Counted from the first letter of the stretch, positions 10,681 through 23,403 are shown. The stretch is 64,000 nt of DNA from Citrus sinensis (GCF_022201045.2 NC_068563.1:310001-374000); one strand, 5' to 3'. Numbers and translations: made by a program. Notes: a model not told the origin generated them from the sequence alone.

Positions 10681-13260
10681 GAGGTATCCTAGACACTTTA
10701 AAATTAACAATAATAATAATAATAATTAACTTTCCGGGAAAATATAGATTTTCTCTACAAAAAGAAAATGAGGGGACAATAGTTGAATGTGGCCATTGAT
10801 GCCGCAGATTGTCATGTTGTACATGCATGTGTGTGTAGGAGAAAGAGAGAGATTCTGTGCATTTATTTATTTTTTTTATATTTTTTTGGCGGTATTGTGG
10901 GACCTTCACATGATTAACGGCTAGGATGAGATAATTTTTCGCGGGTTTTGTGGATAGTGAAAAGAGGAAAAAGTTAATTTTGAAAAGCAGTTAAAATTGG
11001 CCTGCGATGAAATTTTGGGTCGGTCCACGCGGTTTTTTGACAAGGCGACGCGTATTCACGTGCATCTTTTTCGTGTCTGTTTCGATATGTTTTTCGCGCC
11101 TCAAACGGCCCCATTCTTTCACTTCTTTTACAATATTTTTTTTTTTTTTTTTTTTTTGTGGGATGAATGATCATGCAATTCGGTCTAAGACTAACCTTTT
11201 CTTTTTTCTTTTTTTCTTTTCTTTTTAATTCTGATTATCCAACGGGTATCATCAGTGTTTTACTGTAGAGTTAATTCAATTTAATCAAATTCTATTTATA
11301 ATTCTATTTTTTAAGACCAATTAACTCACATTAAAATTGTCACGAACTTTATGTGCCTGCGTTATTTTTGAATTAAAGTCATCTATTGTCTATGTGTGAT
11401 AAAACTATACTATATAAAAATTTGATGAGTTATTAAACCACTTCGATCTTTCTTTTGTTATTTATCCTCTGACGTACATAATTTCTTATGATAAAAATAC
11501 AAGAGATTTAAGAAGTCATTTAGAGAGGGTTATAATTATATACTTAAGTTGGTAATATTATTAAAAAAAAAGTGTTTCCTAACTTTGTTTTTAAGCAATA
11601 TGCAATGAATTTTCTTACTTCATTTGAGTGATAAAAAAAAAAACTTTAAAAAAAATTGATTACATGCCTTAATGATTGTGGTTGCTAAAATATTTCGTTA
11701 ATTTATGTACCTCTTGCATTGATTTGAAAAATCTAGACAAGTGCTAAATAATAAACAATTGTTTATTAAAAAACAAAAACTAAAAAAATCACATCTTTGC
11801 TTGGCGTTGTCAATCTCGGCCACCTACTAGGGTATTGTGAGAGTATAGTGCTTGGTGCTGGCCTGTCATTAACGCAACAAGATCGGATCTTGTGAGACCT
11901 CTTGAGGCCCATCTGAACAATTTTTATTATAACAACAACGTCACTTAATCATTGTTAATTATTTTCTATGCATTAATCTTCTTGTGGGCAGAAAGTGATG
12001 TGATGTCGTTCTCGCTCGCTACTATAAAATGTAAATATTAATGTTGGATTTTGTCAAATGCAATGCAATTTGCTTCACAAAATCATGTTGATGTGTGTGA
12101 TAGCGACAACTTTCGAGAGTGGATTTAATACCAGAAATTTCTAATCTCGATCTTGACTTGGCATGCACGCTGGCTACCGCCGTGCATTGCATTTAGGCCA
12201 AAATATTTGAAGGCCGTGTGTGATTTTGGTGCGTTTGAAATGGGCCGGAGTTAAGGTAAAAGTTAATGTCTGCCAGCTCAAGTTGCCATAAGCTGCCTTT
12301 TTTTTTTTCCTTCTCAATAGTCAGTCAATCAGTCGCTGTTCGAAGCAACTTTTGCCATTAAAGTTAGGGTTTATGAGAAATTCTTCACCGTCTTTATTTA
12401 CCTACCAAAACCAAAATAAGAAAAAAAAAAAAAAAGGGTGGAAGGTGGGCTTTATGATTACTGTGATATCATCTCATCCAAGTTTAGGGAATCTTTATGG
12501 ATACAACAAATTCAACACAAATCATTGATGTGTTCACGTGACCACATCTGCAAGAATGAGGCAGCGGGTGTATTATCTCATTGCTTTCATGGGTCATGAC
12601 CACAAAAGAGTGAAACAAAGGTCCAATCAAGCTATTAAACAAACGCTTCTAATTCTAAATCACAGACAAAACTAACTAATCTTTCTGTCTCTTTTATTTT
12701 TATATGGTAGTGGATTTACACCAAGATTCTTTCTTTTTTTGAATTATTGAGCAAGAATTCGTTAATCCGAACAAGTTGCTTCGCCATAAACATATGTGAA
12801 CCCAATTAATAGTCTTAGATTATGCCCATGATTATTGACAAAGTGATTGAGAAACCTTCCTTTTTTTTTTTCTTTTCAATAATATGAAAAGTTTTTCTCA
12901 TTAGAATAATTTCATTGAGAAATAATTTTTTTTTTATAAGAATTAAGAAATAAATCTAAGATGAGTTTAGTGGATGTATGTAGATCTCACCTTTATTCAC
13001 ACAAATTTTTAAATTATTATTCATCCATATACGTACCGACTATGCTATCATTATATAGATTTAGATTTTCAGCAAACCCCTGATTTTACAATACATTAGT
13101 ATATTGTGTTGAATTACTATTATTGTTTGGTTTAAGATATTATCTTATGTTAACTAAGTAGAAGCTTCTAATGAATATGGCTCCTCAGTGGAGAAGAGCG
13201 TAATGATGGGCTCAAAAAGTTAGAAGCCCAAAATTTCAAAAGGCCTTTTAAATTTGAAAG
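10681..13260. other. Intergenic between divergent U-box and cyclin genes
   Basis: AT-rich spacer of the head-to-head pair. It holds a short AAT run near 10715, a T-run near 11130 and other homopolymers. A more GC-rich patch at about 11800-11925 could be a transposon relic, but I could not assign it. Confidence 0.45.
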
Positions 13261-13301
13261 CCTTGACACGTCCTCTCGAACGATACGCGCTTGACTTTAG
13301 A

Positions 13302-13370
13302 CCGTTGAAACGATCCAAAGCAACTTTTCATTTTTATTCAGATCCAACCGTCCACGTTAACTAGCCGTTA
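13302..13370 (+). promoter_or_regulatory. Cluster of MSA-like (mitosis-specific activator) elements before the cyclin
   Basis: The reverse strand carries the AACGG core twice: TTTCAACGGTCT over 13302-13310 and TAACGGCTA at 13362-13370. A related ACGG word, GGACGGTTGG, lies at 13344-13353. MSA elements bind three-repeat MYB factors and drive G2/M transcription of plant B-type cyclins. The cluster is about 275-345 bases upstream of the cyclin ATG, a plausible place for it. Confidence 0.55.
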
Positions 13371-13644
13371 TTTTCAAATAAGGAAGCGTGCAAAGCCCTT
13401 GCCTTTTCTCCATCTTCGTCCTTCTCATTTTCCTTTGATTCCGCTTCATTTCTTTTTTCTCTCTTTTAATCCATCATAATAATCAAAATGAAATAATTCG
13501 AACAGAGTTCCATTTGTGTGAGTTTTTCAAACTTTCAAATCCAAAAGGGTGTTTGATTTTTTTTTTAATTTTGTTGTTAATTTTTTGATGATATTTGCTT
13601 TCTCTTCTTATTATTTCGATCCTTGGTGTGTCATAGAATCAAGA

Positions 13645-15887
13645 ATGGGTGGATTAAAGGAGAACATTAATGCATGTCTCATTGAAGGAGCTTCTAATTT
13701 TCAAGGTAGCTTCCTTTAGAATTTGATGTATCTTCCTATTTTTTCAAAAGAGAAATTTGTTAATTCGTATGTGACACAATGATTTACAGCTGCTTACATT
13801 TTTTCTGTTTTTTTTTTTAAATTCAGCATGTCGCCTTTTTTAATTTACTATTATTATTTTGTGTTTTTAATTTGAATAAATTCCGTTCTGAAGATGATGT
13901 GAGATTGGGTGGTTCCAAGCAAACGATGGAGGTGGTTCAAAATCCCAGAAGGGCTTTATCTGTTATCAATCAAAACATTTGGGGAGCTACCATTCGCTCA
14001 AATGCCATTAACAAAAAAGGATTAGGGTAAATTTTCAATTAGTTTCTTTTTGTTAAGTTCTGGTTTCAGCACTTCCAGTCTTCAATTTACCATGTAATTG
14101 ATCTGAACTATACTATATCTTCAGGAATGGAGTAGCACATAAACCAAATCCAGGGTTGGCAGAAGCAGTGATTGGCGACGTTGAAGTAATTTCTACAACC
14201 ATCAATGTTAAGATGATTTATGATTTTGCTTCATGTCTAGAACATGAAATTGAATTACTATTGCTTGATTTGTGGTGTTATCAGGAAACTAGAGATGATC
14301 ATACAGTAATAGATGTCGAAGACTGTGGGGATGATGATGGTGCTGCAGTCCCAATGTTTGTGCGGCACACAGAAGCATTCCTTGATGAGATTGATCGGAT
14401 GGTATTAGAATTTAACAAATCTTAGTTATGGCCAAAACAAAATCTTAATGCAATGCACTGAATTCTGATGTCTGCAGGACGTTGATGAACTGGAGGTTAC
14501 AGAGGACCCCATTCTGGATATCGACGGCAGAGATTTGAAAAATCCATTAGCAGTTGTTGAGTATGTTGATGACATATATGCTTATTACAGGAAAATTGAG
14601 GTAAGCTTTCTTCGATAGCAATTGAAAATAAAAAGCATATTATTAATATTAGTCACTGAAATGCATATTGGTCAGCTGAGGGCATCATTACGAATGGACT
14701 TGGCACCAAGCAATAAAAATTGTTCAGTTTTAGTCATTGAGAATAGTTACCTTTAAATCTTTAATGATAGTTAGTTTATGCAGATTTCTAGCTGTGTTTC
14801 CCCCACTTATATGGACCATCAATCTGACATCAATGAGAAAATGAGGGCTATTCTCATTGACTGGCTCCTTGAGGTGAAAACAGAATTTCATTGTACCTTT
14901 CAAGATACATTCTAAATGTCTTAAGAGATTACTTTCATTCATCTAATAGGATTGATCATATGGACAGGTTCACTACAAATTTGAGCTTATGGATGAGACA
15001 CTATTTCTCACTATAAATATTGTAGACAAATTTCTAGAGCGGCAGGTGGTAGTAAGAAAGAAGCTTCAATTGGTCGGTGTCACAGCCATGCTATTAGCTT
15101 GCAAATATGAGGAGGTTTCGGTACCCATTGTCGATGATTTTATTCTAATATCAGATAATGCTTATACAAGGAAAGAAGTGCTTGATATGGTAATTTTTTT
15201 GTCTTTTCTCTTCCGATCAAAGCTAGCCCCCTCTCATGCACTGCTAACTAGCTTTGAATGTTCATATGTGCTTGCAGGAGAAACTGCTGCTGAACACTTT
15301 ACAATTCAACATGTCTGTACCGACCCCTTATGTGTTCATGCGGAGATTTCTCAAGGCAGCTCAATCTGATAAAAAGGTGAGGTTCACTCGTAATCAAGTA
15401 ATTTGGATCTAGAATTTTTTAGTCTTCGATATATTAAAGGTTTGTCATGCTCATGATTTCGAGCCAGCTTGAGCTTCTGGCCTTTTTCATCGTTGAGCTA
15501 TGCTTGGTGGAATACAAAATGCTCAAGTTCCCCCCATCCTTGCTAGCTGCTGCAGCAATTTACACAGCTCAATGCAGCCTTTACCAGTTGAAGCAATGGA
15601 CTAAAACAAGTGAATGGCTAACCAATTACCCGGAAGATCAACTTCTGTGAGCTACTTTACTTTTTTGTTTTGCAATAACATGTATCCTCAAATATGAATC
15701 GAGCGTATTTACAGCTGATGAATTTGATAATGCTTGTCAACATAGGGAATGCTCGAGATTGATGGTAACACTCCATGAGAAGGCTGCAACCGGGAAGCTG
15801 ACTGGTGTTTACAGGAAGTTCAACACATCCAAATTTGGCCATGCTGCAAAAGCTGAGCCTGCCCTGTTTCTCTTAAATAATCAGTAG
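13645..15887 (+). CDS. CYCB2: B2-type mitotic cyclin
   Basis: Ten exons: 13645-13705, 13894-14026, 14125-14185, 14285-14401, 14478-14600, 14784-14873, 14968-15189, 15278-15376, 15468-15646, 15746-15887. They join in phase to 408 residues, usual for CYCB2. The N-terminus has a destruction-box-like [10 protein letters not shown] (RxxL core) for APC/C-driven turnover. The N-terminal cyclin box starts at [16 protein letters not shown] and runs through CKYEEV; the C-terminal fold contains [16 protein letters not shown] and [16 protein letters not shown]. The tail [16 protein letters not shown] is characteristic of the B2 subgroup. It binds and activates a CDK for G2/M passage. MSA-like sites upstream agree with mitotic expression. 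The exact CYCB2 paralogue cannot be fixed. Confidence 0.93.
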
Positions 15888-16698
15888 TACTAGTAGCACA
15901 GTGATAGGTATTTGGTTATTTGGAGCGGTGTGTGTTTGCGTGTCCCCAGCTAATTGAGCAACAGAAGTTGCCTTGCCCCCATTGAACCTTGTTTTATTCA
16001 GTCTGACAGAGTTGTGTTATAATTAATTTAAGCAGGTGCTTTGGATGTGATAGAATAAAGATTGTTTCTCAAATAATTTTCATTTTGAAGCTTTCTTTCA
16101 ACTTCAAATATTGTTTTATTTTAAGGTAAAACTAAAATCTTTTCATCATGTGTTTTTTTTTAACCGACACTGGCATTTACAGAGTCAGAAAGTCTTAAAA
16201 GACAATTAACGAAGCCTTGAAAATGAACAATTTTTTTTTTTTTCATATATCACCTTAGTATGTTAGCATGTCTTGAATTTGACTTATCCAAATCCAGCAA
16301 TGAGCACATTAAATTTGCCTTGCTTATAAACCTAACTTAACAGACATTAAATCACAGGAAAACATCATTGTATTGCTTTCGTGTTGATTATATATATACA
16401 CGTATATTAAATTGTAATCAATTCACAAGGAAGGATGCATGTACAGCAAAATTGCAAGCACATTCATGTTCCAATCTTGTGGCTTTGGATGTTGAGAAGT
16501 GACACTCGGGTTTCAAATCAAACACATTTCAAAACTTCCAGGTCCTTCAAGATATGGTGTGCATGAGTGTAGTTTCTCTAGGATGTTGCGCACATCATCA
16601 GCATTCAAAATCATCCATTTCCAACGAGAGAGTACAATGCAGCATCCGGCTTCTCGAGTTGATTGGTTGGTCCCAGCTGTATGTTTCAGGATTTGACT
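15888..16698. other. Cyclin 3' UTR and intergenic sequence
   Basis: The 3' UTR probably ends near 16080, with AATAAA-like sequence around 16055. Beyond it AT-rich sequence shows no gene. Short open frames on both strands at 16499-16731 have no recognisable domain. Confidence 0.4.
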
Positions 16699-16812
16699 GG
16701 ATTGAAATGTTTTGTGTCTAATATAGTGCAATATTACATTGGATTGTAAAAAAAAAATTGAAATGTTTTGTGTCTAATATAGTGCAATATTACATTGGAT
16801 TGTAAAAAAAAA
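16699..16812. repeat. Near-perfect tandem duplication, about 57-bp unit
   Basis: The block beginning ATTGAAATGTTTTGTG and ending ATTGGATTGTAAAAAAAAA occurs twice back to back. Copies look almost identical, so the duplication is recent or the region slipped at the A-run. Confidence 0.85.
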
Positions 16813-16962
16813 ATTTGCCTCAAAATGATTTTTTTTTTTTTTTTACTTTGCTCTTCCTTAGCATATCATATTTAGGAGGAGGTTTTAGCCTTAAAAAGAT
16901 TAGGGTCAATTTCCCCGACGCTTGTTTTGACAATCACACAAGTGACAATCCATTAATTTTTA

Positions 16963-17135
16963 GAGTGCTGCTAGATATCAAAAAGAACGAGAGAAAAACA
17001 AGAGAAACTATAATCCAAGCTATCGTTTTGACTCCTCTCTCTCTCTTATGTCATTTTTTTCTCTCTCTTTCTTTTCTTAGCACATGCTTCATTCTCTCGT
17101 CTTTCTGTCGTTCTTCTTGATACTTAGCATTTTCC
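16963..17135. mobile_element. MITE with 9-bp target duplication, Mutator-like
   Basis: A 173-bp element. The left end GAGTGCTGCTAGATATCAAA and the reverse complement of the right end, GGAAAATGCTAAGTATCAAG, form diverged terminal inverted repeats that continue into AAGAACGA. It is flanked by identical 9-bp copies of TAATTTTTA (16954-16962 and 17136-17144), the length typical of Mutator-superfamily insertions. It carries no coding sequence. Confidence 0.75.
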
Positions 17136-17144
17136 TAATTTTTA

Positions 17145-18150
17145 CTGGTAAAGTTAAGGAAAAATTTTGACATGTTTCAATGCACCCCTCAATTTGTTAA
17201 AAATCTCAACCCACATCCCAAAGTTCCATCATATTTACAAGTTGACTGAGATAGACTATTGAAAACACTAAAATACCTTGGCAATATTATTATATTATTT
17301 AATATAACAAATACTTAAATAAGAAGCAAAATAATTTTTTTTTTGGCCTCTCTCTCTCTCTCTCTCTCAAGCGTGCTCTCTCTCTTGAATTATTTCCCAA
17401 TTTTCATCAATACCAATTTTAAATCTTAATGGGTATTGTATCTAAAACATGAAGCAAAGGAGGTGAGAGAAGAAGTTAGAGATTTTTTTTTTAAAGAAAA
17501 TTACTTTTGCAGTTTACTTTTGGAGACTTAAATTTAGAAATATATTTTTAACTTGCTGATACGTGTCAATGTAGAGATTGATTTGTTTATGGCTTCTTAT
17601 AAAAGGTCAAAAGTACCCCTTCTCGATTAAATTTAGCTGAGATTTAATTTTATTTAGTAGGTGGATTGAGTTTTTCAATTTGTTGGGTGTTGCATTGAAT
17701 TTTGTCAAAATATTTGGGGTTGGTTGATTAAAACTCAAGTTATCCCCTTATTAAATCCAAAACAAGATATAGGACGCACCCAGCCAATTCACAATCAATC
17801 TAATAAGACAAATTATCACAAATTTTATTAATTTCAAATGGGATTTTACCAAATCTGATCACTAATAATTATGAATACAAGTTCGTTTGGCCATTATAAC
17901 TATAAAGTTTATGAGGTTCATTTTGTTTAACGATATTAACTAAAAGAAAAACATTCAACCAAAATCATAAAGATTGATTTCGCTTTGGTATCTTTAGGTA
18001 ATCTATGAACATCATTTTTTTTTTCAATATTTACAGTTTTTCACACAATTATATTTTGTTTAAATTATTCTTGTTTGTGCATGGGTTCGTGCGTAATCTA
18101 CTGTAACAAATAACCAATTTCAATTACTCTGGATTTAAAATAATGGGATT
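17145..18150. other. Intergenic AT-rich sequence
   Basis: Contains a CT microsatellite at about 17349-17392. I see no gene. The right part may be non-coding internal sequence of the adjoining copia fossil, but no recognisable domain lies here. Confidence 0.35.
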
Positions 18151-20039
18151 TATTTCATATAAACAAATATCTTTGTCAACATTTGTTATGCTAGGAAATT
18201 AATTCTCTAAGAATACGACATCTCGTGATTCTAGTTCAGTTATAGTTTCGTCATCACGTTCACCAATCAATACATACCCTTTTGAGTACTCATGATATCT
18301 TATAAAAATACTTTTTTTTTTCTCTTACACCCAATTTTCCATGTACATGAGAAGGATTGTGAACATAAGCTGCAGACCCCTAGGGTCGCAAATGAGTTAG
18401 AACATGTTTTCTGCATGTCCATAACTTATATGAAGTGGAACTAATTGACTTACTCGGGACTCGATTAAGTATGTAGGCAGCAGTCAGCAATGTATCTCCC
18501 TAGTAGGATATTGGGAGATTCGCTTGCGCCATCATAAACCTAACCATCTCAAGTAATGTCATATTTCTCCTTTCCATAACACAATTTTGTTGTGGAGTCC
18601 CATAAATAATTAATTGTCTCTCAATACCTTTCTTTTGACACAATTCCTAGAACTGTTCAGAAAGATATTCACGTCCACGGTCTGTTCTTAAGATTTTGAT
18701 CGTTTTATCTAATTGATTTTCAACTCATTTTAATTTTTTTAAAGCAATCTAATGTTTCAGATTTTTGAGAAATCAAATAGACATGACCAAAACGTGAGTA
18801 ATCATCAATGAATGTAATAAAGTATGAGGCGCCATGTCTAGCCCTTACACTCATTGGACCACAGATGTCAGAATAGATAATTTGCAAAGAACTTTCAGCT
18901 CTAGTTCCTTTACCAAATGGTTTTCTTGTTGTTTTTCCAGCTAGACAACTCTCACATATAGGCAATGTTATTTTATCGAGTGAGCCCAAATAACCCTCTC
19001 TAGATAATCGATGCATTCTGTCTTGCCCTATATGTCCTAGTATGGCATGCCATATATTAACATCCACAGATCAGAAGATGTGATCAATGAAAAACAATTT
19101 TGATTAATTACATTCAAAATCATAAAATCATTAAGTAAATAATCAGTTTCGACTAGAGTTTTATTAAGAACTAATTGCATACAAACATAACGGAATATCA
19201 CATGATATCCCATATTTAAAAGTACAATGACAAATACTAAGTTTCGTCGGATCTCTGGTGCATATAACGCATCGTGGAGATAAAGCATTTGGCCACCATG
19301 CAACTGTAATTTGCAAGTGCCAATCCCTTTAGCTTCAACCCTTGAGTTATTCCCCACGTATATCCACTTAGTCCCTTGACTAATCCGACGATATTCTACA
19401 TAGGCTCCACATTCATTTGCTACGTGTTCCGTTGCTCTTGAATCTACAATCCTCAAAGGATGAGTTTCAGTCATATAAACGGAGCCTATTACATACATAT
19501 TATGTAAATTTGTGGATTTAGTATGTACATTTTTCGGCTCGATGCAATCACGAGCGAAATGACCAAGTTTGCTACAATTGTAACATGTCACTTTGCTCAT
19601 ATCCTTTTTCTGACCAGCACATTTACCTCTCTTGCGCTTACCCAAACTGGATTGCCTCTGAGAGGAGATTTTACCTCCTCTTTTGCGTTTAAAGTCCGAA
19701 GCTTTTCCCGAGTTAGTATCAACCATATAAAGTTGAGCAGAAGATTTAGCTGCCACTAGGCTCATCTTCTAACTCCATCATGCATTTGTTCACATGGATA
19801 ATGCACCAGAAAAATTCCTAGAAAGATGGTGGAGATTAAAAATCCCTCTCAGTACCAAAGTTTCTTAGGCTCATGCATTTTTGTCAGAATTTTCCTATAA
19901 ATGCAATTTATCCATATTACTACGTCAGGATAATTCTCATTTTATGTTTTAAGTAATTTTGTTATGCTCCCACTGGAGCACAACTCTCTTAAGGATGTAT
20001 CATCATATGCAAAAAATATTTTTTTTTTATATTTTTAAT

Positions 20040-20440
20040 TCTACTCATAATTAAAATCCACCTCCTCGTGGGATCGTCACCATTAATCTATTCTACAATA
20101 GATTCGTGCACTTGCGAGTTCAATAAAATTTGCACAACAAGTTTTTGGCGCCGTTGCCGGGAAGGTAAGTTATTTTAATTCGTAAAATTAATTTTTATAA
20201 ATAATTTCTTTTAATTTTTTTCTTGTAAATTTTTTTTCTTATTAAAAAAAAGAAAAAAAATTGAATCTGCATTTTGAGGTAAGAAATTTCTTTTCCTTTT
20301 CTCTTCTTTAAAATTATGTAATTTAATTTTCAAATTATTTTTCTTTGTAATTTTTCGTTTATCGTATTAATTTATTTTAATTTTTAGTTAATTTATTTCA
20401 CGTATTTTTTAGTGTGTTTTTATAGAAAGGTTGTAACAGC
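20040..20440 (+). mobile_element. Ty3/gypsy fragment: LTR end, primer-binding site and leader
   Basis: The sequence up to about 20140 (CACTTGCGAGTTCAATAAAA) resembles the end of a gypsy LTR. It is followed by TGGCGCCGTTGCCGGG at 20146-20161, complementary to the 3' end of tRNA-Asp, the primer used by Athila-type elements. AT-rich leader sequence follows. The rest of the LTR is absent. It is a broken fossil nested in the copia element. Confidence 0.65.
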
Positions 20441-20537
20441 GTGATAAAGAGTTCACAAAAATAAATTTTTCTATTAGCTTTATAACCAGCTTTGTTTTCT
20501 CACACACTCACTGGAACACATCTATACTATACAAAAA

Positions 20538-20776
20538 AATGAATCAGTTTCTATCTACTGTTCTACTCTCCTCCGGTACTTTTTGGTTTCCATCACCGGT
20601 CAAGCTCAGAGGTGGGTGAGTATCTGCCAAACATTCATCAATCATTCGTTCTACGTCACCCATATCATCTCCAAATTCAAGAATATTACCTTCAGACATA
20701 GGCAATGGTGCAGGAATACCTTCAGAGTGTTATTATGCGATCAGCTATAAATGAATCAATTTCTACATGCAGTTCT
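20538..20776. repeat. Short direct repeats flanking a coding-like segment
   Basis: ATGAATCAGTTTCTATCT at 20540 recurs as ATGAATCAATTTCTACAT at about 20751, both followed by GTTCTAC. Between them the minus strand reads openly for about 58 codons, with segments such as ILEFGDDMGDVERMIDECL and THPPLSLTGDGNQKVPEES, acidic and protein-like but from a family I do not recognise. It may be host sequence caught between the element fragments. Confidence 0.35.
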
Positions 20777-21269
20777 ACACGCTAAAAGTGGACGTTTCGC
20801 TAACCAAACTTGTTTATATTTTTAATACTTACATAAAATATTATTCTCTAATTTTAAAGCATTTATTTGATCAAAATTGAAATTAAATATATAAACATAT
20901 TATAAATTAATTTTTAAATCACATCAAAATAAAGAATAAAAATTTGAAGTGGTCGCCGCAAATGGCGCCTAAAAATTCAATTGGGAAGGCGATGCGTGGA
21001 ATACACTCTCCATCGCCGCGAGTGGCATGAATAATGAAATCAATGTTCATCTTCTTCAAGCTCACCAATTTTCCAGATTTCGAACCAGAAGTTTAAATGT
21101 TCCGTTCTCTCTCAATACACGTCGGAATTTTGCATATGATATATTGATTAGTATTAAAAATTGTTTAATTATCAAGCGATAATATGTTATTTTATGCTTA
21201 TGTTATAATTTATATTTGTGTTTATGTAATATATTATGAATTATGAATTATGTTTTAAATATATTTAAT

Positions 21270-22593
21270 TTTGTGTATTTTTATGTGTTTATTAGGAAAA
21301 TTATTAATTTCACGTACTTCGAGGCTCCAAACAGATAAACGGAGGTCAAATTTAGATTCCGGAGGTCCGAAAACCTTAAGATCAGTCAAGATCGGCTTAA
21401 AATTGGGCTTGTGTAAAAAAAGTTGACTTTTCCTGTTGACCGAGCATTGATTGGATGATGAAATGAGCTTACAATAGATATGAGTGCATGGGATAACTGG
21501 CAATCTTGACTAAATCTCAACCGTTCATGATTCAATGGCCATGATTGTGCCACGTGGCAATGGTTGGTGAAGCAAGTTGGAGGATTCGAATCTTTGTATT
21601 CGGGTCGACCCGATCCACCTATTAACCCGCCAAATCTCAACCGTTCTTTGGGCAAATCGGATGAGTCAAATGATGCCATGTGTGATGTTGACTTTTGAAG
21701 TTTGACCAGCCATTGGATCTTGATCTAAGGGTTGTGAGGAGCACATGCATGAAGCCTATGATGGACCGCAAAGCACTGGATTATAAATTTATTTTTCTAT
21801 AAATAGGGCCTCATTTTTATGTTTTAAGGATCTCTCTACAACTCTCTTCTTCTCAAATTCTCTCCATCTCCTTGTAATCTTGATTTCCAGGTGTGTTTTT
21901 AATATTTTGTATAATTATTTTCATTAATAAAATTAGTTTTATTTCCAATTTTAGTTGTTTTTATTTCTTTTAATTATAAGTAATTCAATTTTACTACTTC
22001 TTTTTATTTTAATTATGCTTAACTAAATAATATTAGTTAGGGGAAGGTGAAACTCTTAAGAAATAAATATGATTTAATCAAATTCTATGTTTAATTTTAT
22101 AAATTAAATTATTTTCTATTTAATTTTATACATGTTTTATATTTTGAAAATTTGATTTATTGTAGACAAACAAATGAATTTGGCACAATAAATTCTTAAG
22201 ATCTTAATATAAGGCATGGTGAAATGGTATTTTGACTTATTGTAGACAAATTAAATTTTGGCACAATAAATACTTAATCCATCATAAAATTAAAGGGAAA
22301 ATAACAATAATTTGTATAATTAATCTTTTGAGTAATAAATCTAAAACAAATTGGCAAAAAGAATTTATTAATTTTTATTTATTTCTAAGAGTGGATCCAT
22401 AACCCTAACTAGTTCAATTCCATAGTTTCATTTAAATTAAGTTGTTTATATTCAAGTTTTAATTTCAATTTTTAGATAAAATAAAATAAACTAATTAAAT
22501 CTTTTCTCTGTGGATCGACCTCGGACTCACCGAGTTATAATACAACAAGACACTCTTATACTTGGGAGTTAAAATTTACTTTTAAGTTGTGTC
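21270..22593 (+). mobile_element. Probable Ty3/gypsy LTR nested in the copia fossil
   Basis: About 1.3 kb with LTR character: an upstream GC-richer section with several repeats of AATCTCAACCGTT, a TATA box within CTATAAATAGGGCC (about 21800-21813), a following CT-rich transcript-start region, and an end resembling gypsy LTR ends (GTGGATCGACC, then ACTTGGGAGTT). Its terminus differs from the fragment at 20040-20161, so the two probably come from different gypsy families. Start and end are approximate; I found no clear target duplication. Confidence 0.5.
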
Positions 22594-22913
22594 ATATACC
22601 GTTGGAAAGATCTTTTCATATTCATATGTTATGTATCATAAAAGTTATGAGTAAAATAAACCTACGGGTTCATATCCTAGTTTTTCATTTTACTCATTAC
22701 ATAGATCATATTAATCCTCATGGCAACTAGGAATTAATCTATACACCTTAATATGTTTATTAATCCAGTAGCATGGCATAAAAAACAAGTGAATTATTAC
22801 ATGCCATTAATATGTGTTCTTGATGAAAAAAATTAACCTTTTTAAAGAACATGCTTGGTTTTTATGCTTTACATGCTCAAATCAGAACACAATCTATTTA
22901 TCTCTGATACCAA

Positions 22914-23403
22914 TGTTGATTTTCGAGCAAGAATCAACATAAAAACTTGTAAATCTAAATTTAAACACATACCCGGATTATATGCGGAAAACTGATAAAC
23001 CAAGATTGTGCTACTGATTTATGGTCGGAGGATGACCACAAAGTCAGAAAATCCTCTCAATTCACATTGCAAGAACCGTCTAAGCTTCTCTTGACTTGAA
23101 TTTTCTCCAAATTGTACTTTTACTTATTATTTGCTTAGCTTCGCTTATCTATGGATTTGCACTCTATTTATACCATTCTAAAAGTAGTGATCATCTTCTT
23201 AATGATCACTAAATAAACTTAAACAAATGTTAGAGTGATCATCTTCTTAATGATCACTTAATATCTTTCACTATAATATTGTAAGATATTATAGAGTTAT
23301 AACTCAAAATGATCACTTACTCTTGGTCATGCATCCCTCATGAGTGACCTCAAAGTGATAGAACCCTATATATAAATATATATTCACATATATATTTCTA
23401 ACA
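22914..23403 (-). repeat. 5' LTR of the copia fossil
   Basis: About 490 bp, starting TGTTAGAAATATA and ending AATCAACA on the minus strand, so with canonical TG...CA ends, directly followed by the primer-binding site. A TATAAATAG box lies at about 23163-23173. U3 contains a 25-bp palindromic block twice, at 23186-23210 and 23234-23258, spaced 48 bp. Confidence 0.85.

Larger units (their letters stand above)
18150..23403 (-). mobile_element. Broken Ty1/copia retrotransposon fossil, 5' part only
   Basis: Minus-strand element. Reading from the right: a 5' LTR (22914-23403), a primer-binding site complementary to initiator-Met tRNA (TTGGTATCAGAG, 22902-22913), then after an interruption by Ty3/gypsy pieces (about 20040-22593) gag with a CCHC zinc knuckle (about 19550-19620), protease-like sequence, the GAG-pre-integrase region (HAILGHIGQDRMHRL) and part of the integrase core (IDDYSRFGHVYL). 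I see no reverse transcriptase, RNase H or 3' LTR, so roughly the 3' half is missing. It is broken in several places and inactive. With one LTR there is no internal clock. The left limit is approximate. Confidence 0.85.
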
